Assembly: GCF_011751765.2 (NCBI RefSeq)
Contig: NZ_CP061169.1
Coordinates: forward strand, 3,472,001 to 3,536,000
Direction of reading: 5' to 3'
DNA from: Paramicrobacterium chengjingii
Lineage (GTDB): Bacteria > Actinomycetota > Actinomycetes > Actinomycetales > Microbacteriaceae
DNA: 64,000 bases
In this document: positions 59,671 through 64,000 of the stretch, in pieces
How positions within the stretch are numbered: position 1 is the first letter of the stretch
Layout: every line of letters begins with the position of its first letter
Made by a program: the position numbers and the translations under genes
Notes under the pieces: model-generated
Databases searched by the model: none
What the model was told of the DNA's origin: nothing
The model's input: only the letters and a program-made list of their open reading frames with translations

Positions 59671-59755
59671 CCTCGCGGCATACGGTCGGCCGAGCTGACT
59701 GGTGTCTCCCGTTTTTTGAGGGGCGGCGTCGCGCGAGGTCTGCGTGAGCTGCCCC

Positions 59756-60934
59756 TCAGCACAGGTTGTACGTCGGAATTCGATCGTCAGTCGCGAAGCG
59801 GTCCGTCGCCCACAGCATCGACCGGTACATGAGAGGGTTCGTGAAAATCCGGTTTCGCATTCGGATACCTGCCGCTGAGCGAGGTGCGAGAAATGGCCCG
59901 GCGCTTCCGCTTCGTGCGGCCTTGGCCGGCTTGGCCATGCGACGGTTGTAGGCAGCGAATGCCGCCTCATGGTCCCCGCGGTGCGAGGCTAGCTCGCCCG
60001 CGAGAACGTACGCTCCGACGAGCGCCAGGCCCGTACCAAACCCACCAAGGGTGTTCGCGTACCCAGCGTCCCCGACGAGCGCGGACCTTCCCCTCGTGAA
60101 CGAGCGCAATCGCGTGCGCGTCAACGCGTCGAGATAGAAATCGGATGCTGTTCGGCTCGCAGCCAGCGCCGCGGGCACGCGCCACCCCACATCGCTGAAC
60201 GCCGCGTAGAGGAGGGCCCGCTGCGACTCCTCGTCACGGCGATCGTGCGCGGTGTTACGCGTGCTGAAGACAAACAGGCTCGGCGCTTTCTGCCCGCCAA
60301 GAAGTGCGAACCGGCCCGGTACGTTATAGCCGTAGGCAATACCCCGGTCGCCTCGGGTGGTTTCAAGGTCATCCAGCGGCGCACGTCCGCCGGCCACGGC
60401 GTAGCAATACCCGAGGTTCTCGACGAACCGCTCCTCCGGGCCAAAAGCCAGTCGTCGCACCGCTGAATGCACGCCGTCAGCACCCACAACGATGTCGAAG
60501 CGTTGACTCGAACTCTGCGCAAACGACACGTCAACCCCGTCGATCGTTTCGCGCAGTTCGACAATCTCATCGTCGAAAATGTACTCGGCAACGTTCTCTG
60601 AACTTCGATACAGGATGTGCGCGAGGTCTCCGCGCAGGATCTCCAGGTCTCCGCCAATGAACTCGCCGCCGATCACGGCCTTCACGCGATCCGTCTCGTC
60701 AACGATTCGCCAGTCCGTTCGCCCGGTCTCGTGCGCCATGAGCTCGCCCCACAGGCCCATACGATCAAGAATCTGGCGATGCGTTCGCCCCTTGAAGTCC
60801 ACGGCCTGTCCACCAGGGCGGAGTTTGGCTGACTTTTCCACAACCGTGACGTCGAAGCCGTTGTGCCCGAGCCATCGCGCCAGGGCCGGCCCGGCGATGC
60901 TCGCTCCCGAGATCAGTACCCGCGTGATCGTCAT
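59756..60934 (-). CDS. FAD-dependent monooxygenase
   Basis: Group A flavoprotein monooxygenase-like protein of 392 aa (PheA/TetX/UbiH group). The FAD site is RVLISGASIAGPALARWLGH, the second is VVGADGVHSAVRRLAF and the third is RSALVGDAGYANTLGGFGTG. Such enzymes hydroxylate aromatic or antibiotic substrates. The TetX-like C-terminal segment is not decisive. ATG at 60934 has AAGGAG about 7 nt upstream. Divergent from a TetR gene at 61015 that probably represses it. Confidence 0.9.
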   Translation of the reverse strand: MTITRVLISGASIAGPALARWLGHNGFDVTVVEKSAKLRPGGQAVDFKGRTHRQILDRMGLWGELMAHETGRTDWRIVDETDRVKAVIGGEFIGGDLEILRGDLAHILYRSSENVAEYIFDDEIVELRETIDGVDVSFAQSSSQRFDIVVGADGVHSAVRRLAFGPEERFVENLGYCYAVAGGRAPLDDLETTRGDRGIAYGYNVPGRFALLGGQKAPSLFVFSTRNTAHDRRDEESQRALLYAAFSDVGWRVPAALAASRTASDFYLDALTRTRLRSFTRGRSALVGDAGYANTLGGFGTGLALVGAYVLAGELASHRGDHEAAFAAYNRRMAKPAKAARSGSAGPFLAPRSAAGIRMRNRIFTNPLMYRSMLWATDRFATDDRIPTYNLC

Positions 60935-60964
60935 GTCGATCTCCTTTGTTAATTGCGTCCGATA

Positions 60965-60998
60965 GACACAATACACAAACGCGTACACTGGACACAAT
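60965..60998. promoter_or_regulatory. Direct repeats between FAD monooxygenase and TetR genes
   Basis: GACACAAT occurs at 60965-60972 and 60991-60998, 26 bp apart, in the 80-bp divergent gap. A TACACT -10 box (60984-60989) lies between. Plausible TetR binding region; a full dyad is not evident. Confidence 0.4.
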
Positions 60999-61014
60999 TC
61001 ATGAGGAGGATCGC

Positions 61015-61713
61015 ATGACAGATCCGGATGCTGCGTCGAGAGCCGACGCGGCAGCGTTGCTGTGGGGCGCCCCAGGCGCAGTCGTGAAGCGCGGACCGAA
61101 GCCGCGATTCACGCTCGAGGCCGTTGTCGACGCGGCCCGTCAGATCGCCGACGAAGACGGACTCTCGCACGTCACGATGCAGAGCGTCGCCGATCGCCTC
61201 GGGGCGGCGAAGATGGCACTCTACCGCTACGTTCCCGGTCGAGCAGAGCTCGACGCCGTCATGCTCGACACGGCGTTCGGCAACCCTGATGGTCTCGATG
61301 CCGGCAGCTGGCGAGAAGCTCTCAGTGCGTGGACGCTCGCTCTCTATCACCGCGCCCTGCAGCATCCGTGGGTCGTCGAGCTCGCGGGCAGACCGCATAC
61401 TCCCGGGCCCGCCGAGATCGGGTGGTACGAGGCGGGTCTTGAGGCGCTGTCATCGCTTCCGCTGGCGGAGGCCGACAAGCTCGACGCACTTGCCCTGTTG
61501 TCTGGCCATGCACTGTCGATGGCCCACCGGGCCGCGGATGCGCAGAACACGGAGGAGCTTCTCGCGGTCCGCCTCCACCCTCACCTCACGGCCAACGCCC
61601 ACCGCTTTCCGCGCACCGCGGCCGCATTCGCCGCCTCCTCGTCAGGCGACCGCGGCCACGCCCTGCAGTTCGGAATCGACCGCATCATCGATGGGCTCGC
61701 GGCGCACGCCTGA
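61015..61713 (+). CDS. TetR-family regulator of the FAD monooxygenase
   Basis: TetR regulator of 232 aa. An N-terminal extension of about 25 residues precedes the helix-turn-helix (FTLEAVVDAARQIADEDGLS, then TMQSVADRLGAAKMALYRYV). The C-terminal domain (TetR_C_11-like: ALSAWTLALYHRALQHPWVV) is typical for actinobacterial regulators of detoxification. GAGGAG precedes the ATG. It is divergent from a flavin monooxygenase gene, which suggests control by an aromatic or antibiotic compound. Confidence 0.9.
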   Translation: MTDPDAASRADAAALLWGAPGAVVKRGPKPRFTLEAVVDAARQIADEDGLSHVTMQSVADRLGAAKMALYRYVPGRAELDAVMLDTAFGNPDGLDAGSWREALSAWTLALYHRALQHPWVVELAGRPHTPGPAEIGWYEAGLEALSSLPLAEADKLDALALLSGHALSMAHRAADAQNTEELLAVRLHPHLTANAHRFPRTAAAFAASSSGDRGHALQFGIDRIIDGLAAHA

Positions 61714-61757
61714 CGGGTGGCGCTAAACGCCTCCTCCCGCCAAACCCTCGCTTCGAA

Positions 61758-61766
61758 TGAGCGAAT
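61758..61766. promoter_or_regulatory. Third copy of the TGAGCGAAT motif
   Basis: TGAGCGAAT, the complement of ATTCGCTCA found before the ABC operon (2500) and DeoR gene (4906), followed by TTGCA as in a shortened version of the dyad. It lies 78 bp before the Gfo/Idh gene. May link that gene to the DeoR regulator or to a paralogue; chance is not excluded. Confidence 0.35.
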
Positions 61767-61843
61767 CTTGCACTCCGCGGGTACCGATCACGAGAATCTG
61801 AGACGATCGCCTCACGAACCCACACCGCAAGGAGCCGCCACAT

Positions 61844-63025
61844 ATGGATCTCAGAATCGGCATCATCGGACTCGGCATGCGGGGGGCCGAACTCGCCCGC
61901 GACGCACACAGACCAGGCGGGGGCAGCCGGGTCGTCGCCGTGTGCGAGGTCACCGAGCGCGGGCGCGCGGCCGCAGCATCCGACTACCCCGATGCCGTCA
62001 TCACCGACGATCTTGACGAGCTGCTCGCACAGAACCTCGACGCCGCGATGGTCTTCACGCCGGACGACGTGCACGCGCGCACCGCAATTCCCGCGCTCGA
62101 AGCGGGACTCGCCGTGTTCAGCGAGAAGCCACTCGCCACGAGCATTGCCGACTGCGACGCCATTCTCGAGGCAGCGCACCGCAACAAGAGCCGCCTCTAC
62201 GTCGGCCACAACATGCGCCACATGCCGGTGATCACGCTCATGCGCGACATCATTTCGCGCGGCACGATCGGCGAGGTCAAGGCCGTGTGGTGCCGCCACT
62301 TCGTCGGCCACGGCGGGGACTACTACTTCAAGGACTGGCACGCAGAACGATCGAAGTCGGTAGGGATGCTGTTGCAGAAGGGCGCCCACGACATCGACGT
62401 GATCCACTGGCTCGCCGGCGGGTACAGCACTCACGTGCAGGCGATGGGAGCGCTCGCTGTGTACGGCGACGTGACCGATCGGCGCGACCGCAGCGGTGAG
62501 CTCATGGGCGATTGGTTCAGCCTCGACAACTGGCCGCCCACGGAACAGACCGGCTTGAACCCGGTGATCGACATCGAAGACGTCTCGCAGGTGAACATGC
62601 GGCTGCAGGGCGGTGTACTCGCCTCGTACGAGCAGTGCCACTTCACGCCCGACTATTGGCGCAACTACACGGTGATCGGAACGCACGGCCGACTCGAGAA
62701 CTTTGGCGACGAATCGGGCTCGGAAGTCGGCGTCTGGACTCACCGGCTGCGCGGCTCCGGCTCGCCGGATGAGACGCACGTCGTTCCCGAGGCCGAGGGC
62801 GGGCACGGCGGCGCCGATTCGCTCATGATCGACGAGTTTCTGCGATTCGCACGCGACGGCGGGCCGACCACGACGTCGCCCGTCGCGGCACGCAATGCTG
62901 TTGCAGCTGGGGTGCTCGCAACGCAATCGATCCGCGGAAACGGCAGCACTGTTGCGATTCCACCCGTTGATACCGCGATTGCCGCATACTTCGATGCGGA
63001 CGATGCCGCGCGAACGGCACAATAG
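61844..63025 (+). CDS. Gfo/Idh/MocA family oxidoreductase
   Basis: NAD(P)-dependent sugar oxidoreductase of 393 aa. Rossmann motif [29 protein letters not shown] (EKP loop) and [10 protein letters not shown], followed by the substrate domain with [15 protein letters not shown]. It is not closely similar to the NanOx-like copy at 49457. Followed 66 bp later by tdh-like gene on the same strand, so the pair may process a sugar or sugar alcohol. GGAG lies before the ATG. Confidence 0.87.
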   Translation: MDLRIGIIGLGMRGAELARDAHRPGGGSRVVAVCEVTERGRAAAASDYPDAVITDDLDELLAQNLDAAMVFTPDDVHARTAIPALEAGLAVFSEKPLATSIADCDAILEAAHRNKSRLYVGHNMRHMPVITLMRDIISRGTIGEVKAVWCRHFVGHGGDYYFKDWHAERSKSVGMLLQKGAHDIDVIHWLAGGYSTHVQAMGALAVYGDVTDRRDRSGELMGDWFSLDNWPPTEQTGLNPVIDIEDVSQVNMRLQGGVLASYEQCHFTPDYWRNYTVIGTHGRLENFGDESGSEVGVWTHRLRGSGSPDETHVVPEAEGGHGGADSLMIDEFLRFARDGGPTTTSPVAARNAVAAGVLATQSIRGNGSTVAIPPVDTAIAAYFDADDAARTAQ

Positions 63026-63090
63026 CTGCGGGGCCTCACAAGCGCTCCGTGGCTGTACTCACCCCACAAGGGAAAGGAGCGAGGACGCCA

Positions 63091-64000
63091 ATGAAGGCCC
63101 TCTATAAGTCCAGCGCCACCGCTGGATTCGACCTCGTCGACAGGCCAGAACCCGAGCCTGCACCAGACGAAGTGAAGATTCGCGTATTGCGCACCGGCAT
63201 CTGCGGAACAGACCTGCACATTCTGCGCTGGGATGATTGGGCAGCATCCGCCGTCGCGCAACCACTCATTCCCGGCCACGAGTTCTGCGGTGAAGTCGTC
63301 GAAGTTGGTGAGATCGTCAAGGGCGTCGCCGTCGGTGACCTCGTCTCAGGTGAGGGCCACATCGTGTGCGGCGTCTGCCGCAACTGCCGCGCGGGCCGTC
63401 GGCAGATGTGCATTCGCACACAGGGCATCGGTGTGAACCGCGACGGCGCATTCGCCGAATACATCACCTTGCCCGGTTCGAATGTGTGGACGCACTCGAG
63501 CGACATCGACAAAGACGTCGCCGCCATCTTCGACCCGCTGGGAAACGCCGTTCACACAGCACTCTCATTCCCCGTCGTCGGCGAAGATGTGCTGATCACC
63601 GGCTGCGGACCGATCGGACTCATGGCCATCGCAATCGCCCGTCACATCGGTGCCCGCTTCATCGTCGCCACCGACGTGAGCGACGAGCGGCTGCGCCTCG
63701 CCGAGAAGATGGGCGCTACCCGCGCGATCAACCCCACGAGCGAATCGATCCACGACGCGTTCACCGAGCTCGACATGCACGAGGGGTTCGACGTGGGCTT
63801 CGAGATGAGCGGGGCTCCCGCCGCAATGCGCCAGATGGTCGACAACATCAACAACGGCGGACGAATCGCCATGCTCGGGCTGCCAAGCGAGCCCTTCTCC
63901 ATTGACTGGGGCTCCGTCGTCACCCGGATGCTGACGCTGAAGGGCATCTACGGCCGGGAGATGTTCGATACGTGGAACGCGATGACGGCGATGCTGCAGA
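63091..64000 (+). CDS. tdh: L-threonine 3-dehydrogenase-like alcohol dehydrogenase (partial)
   Basis: Zinc-dependent medium-chain dehydrogenase, 303 codons visible, continuing past the right edge. It has [29 protein letters not shown], the structural zinc cysteines in [15 protein letters not shown], then [26 protein letters not shown] and [16 protein letters not shown], a near-complete set of threonine 3-dehydrogenase hallmarks. Tdh oxidises threonine to 2-amino-3-ketobutyrate. Position after a Gfo/Idh gene suggests a sugar-alcohol dehydrogenase is an alternative. GCGAGG lies before the ATG. Confidence 0.88.
   Translation, partial: MKALYKSSATAGFDLVDRPEPEPAPDEVKIRVLRTGICGTDLHILRWDDWAASAVAQPLIPGHEFCGEVVEVGEIVKGVAVGDLVSGEGHIVCGVCRNCRAGRRQMCIRTQGIGVNRDGAFAEYITLPGSNVWTHSSDIDKDVAAIFDPLGNAVHTALSFPVVGEDVLITGCGPIGLMAIAIARHIGARFIVATDVSDERLRLAEKMGATRAINPTSESIHDAFTELDMHEGFDVGFEMSGAPAAMRQMVDNINNGGRIAMLGLPSEPFSIDWGSVVTRMLTLKGIYGREMFDTWNAMTAMLQ

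Noticed and set aside
1..64000. CRISPR arrays, insertion sequences, prophage or integron features
   Set aside because: No regularly spaced repeats, transposase or integrase genes or attachment sites were seen; the only repeat family is the hairpin pair at 32725 and 33890.

Overview
The window is high-GC DNA (about 63 percent by eye) with the gene style of an actinobacterium, most likely a member of the Microbacteriaceae. Supporting signs are a mycothiol pair (mshA-mshB), an Eis-like GNAT, a DUF222/HNH remnant, DUF6518, DUF4862 and AbiEi-type families, many ATGA stop-start overlaps and GTG starts. I could not run a taxonomic comparison. There are no rRNA or tRNA genes, CRISPR arrays or insertion sequences; the content is mostly carbon-source catabolism with its transporters and local regulators.

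Layout. 1-6.4 kb: a sugar ABC importer (two permeases, lipoprotein binding protein), a DeoR regulator and a family-4 glycoside hydrolase, interrupted by an MBL-hydrolase/TetR divergent pair. 6.5-9.8 kb: an MFS exporter, a DUF6518 membrane protein and an MHS-family symporter. 9.85-28.9 kb: a large polycarboxylate/hydroxyacid island with two tricarballylate-dehydrogenase-like flavoproteins, an isocitrate/isopropylmalate-dehydrogenase relative, a D-2-hydroxyacid dehydrogenase, an Ldh2-type dehydrogenase, a PrpF-like isomerase, a TctA-TctB fusion with TctC, an MFS carrier, a rearranged CaiB/BaiF CoA-transferase, two MmgE/PrpD proteins, and two GntR and one LysR regulators. 28.9-33.9 kb: an Eis-like acetyltransferase, an HxlR-controlled flavin monooxygenase/reductase operon, and a solitary AbiEi-like gene bracketed by two copies of a palindromic repeat. 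34-39.5 kb: araBAD-type L-arabinose genes behind a LacI-type operator, then a DHA2 exporter. 39.5-47.7 kb: a broken HNH gene, an ArsR/SRPBCC/VOC cluster, an Aquifex-type aconitase, a CPBP protease, mshB-mshA and a TfoX-N protein. 47.8-55.6 kb: a sialic-acid locus (nanE, nanA, a YjhC/NanOx-like oxidoreductase, an ABC importer, a GntR regulator, DUF4862). 55.6-64 kb: a trans-sulfuration-type PLP enzyme, PspC, small membrane and hypothetical proteins, DUF817, a TetR remnant, a FAD monooxygenase/TetR pair, a Gfo/Idh/MocA oxidoreductase and the start of tdh.

How it works together. The cell is equipped to import and channel unusual carbon sources into central metabolism: oligosaccharides (ABC plus GH4), tri- and dicarboxylates (Tct, MHS and MFS carriers plus dehydrogenases, isomerase, CoA-transferase, PrpD-like enzymes), arabinose, and sialic acid, probably including its 2,7-anhydro form. 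Most modules carry their own regulator and recognisable dyad operators. The least explained piece is the 20-kb polycarboxylate island, whose enzyme combination matches no pathway I know by name.
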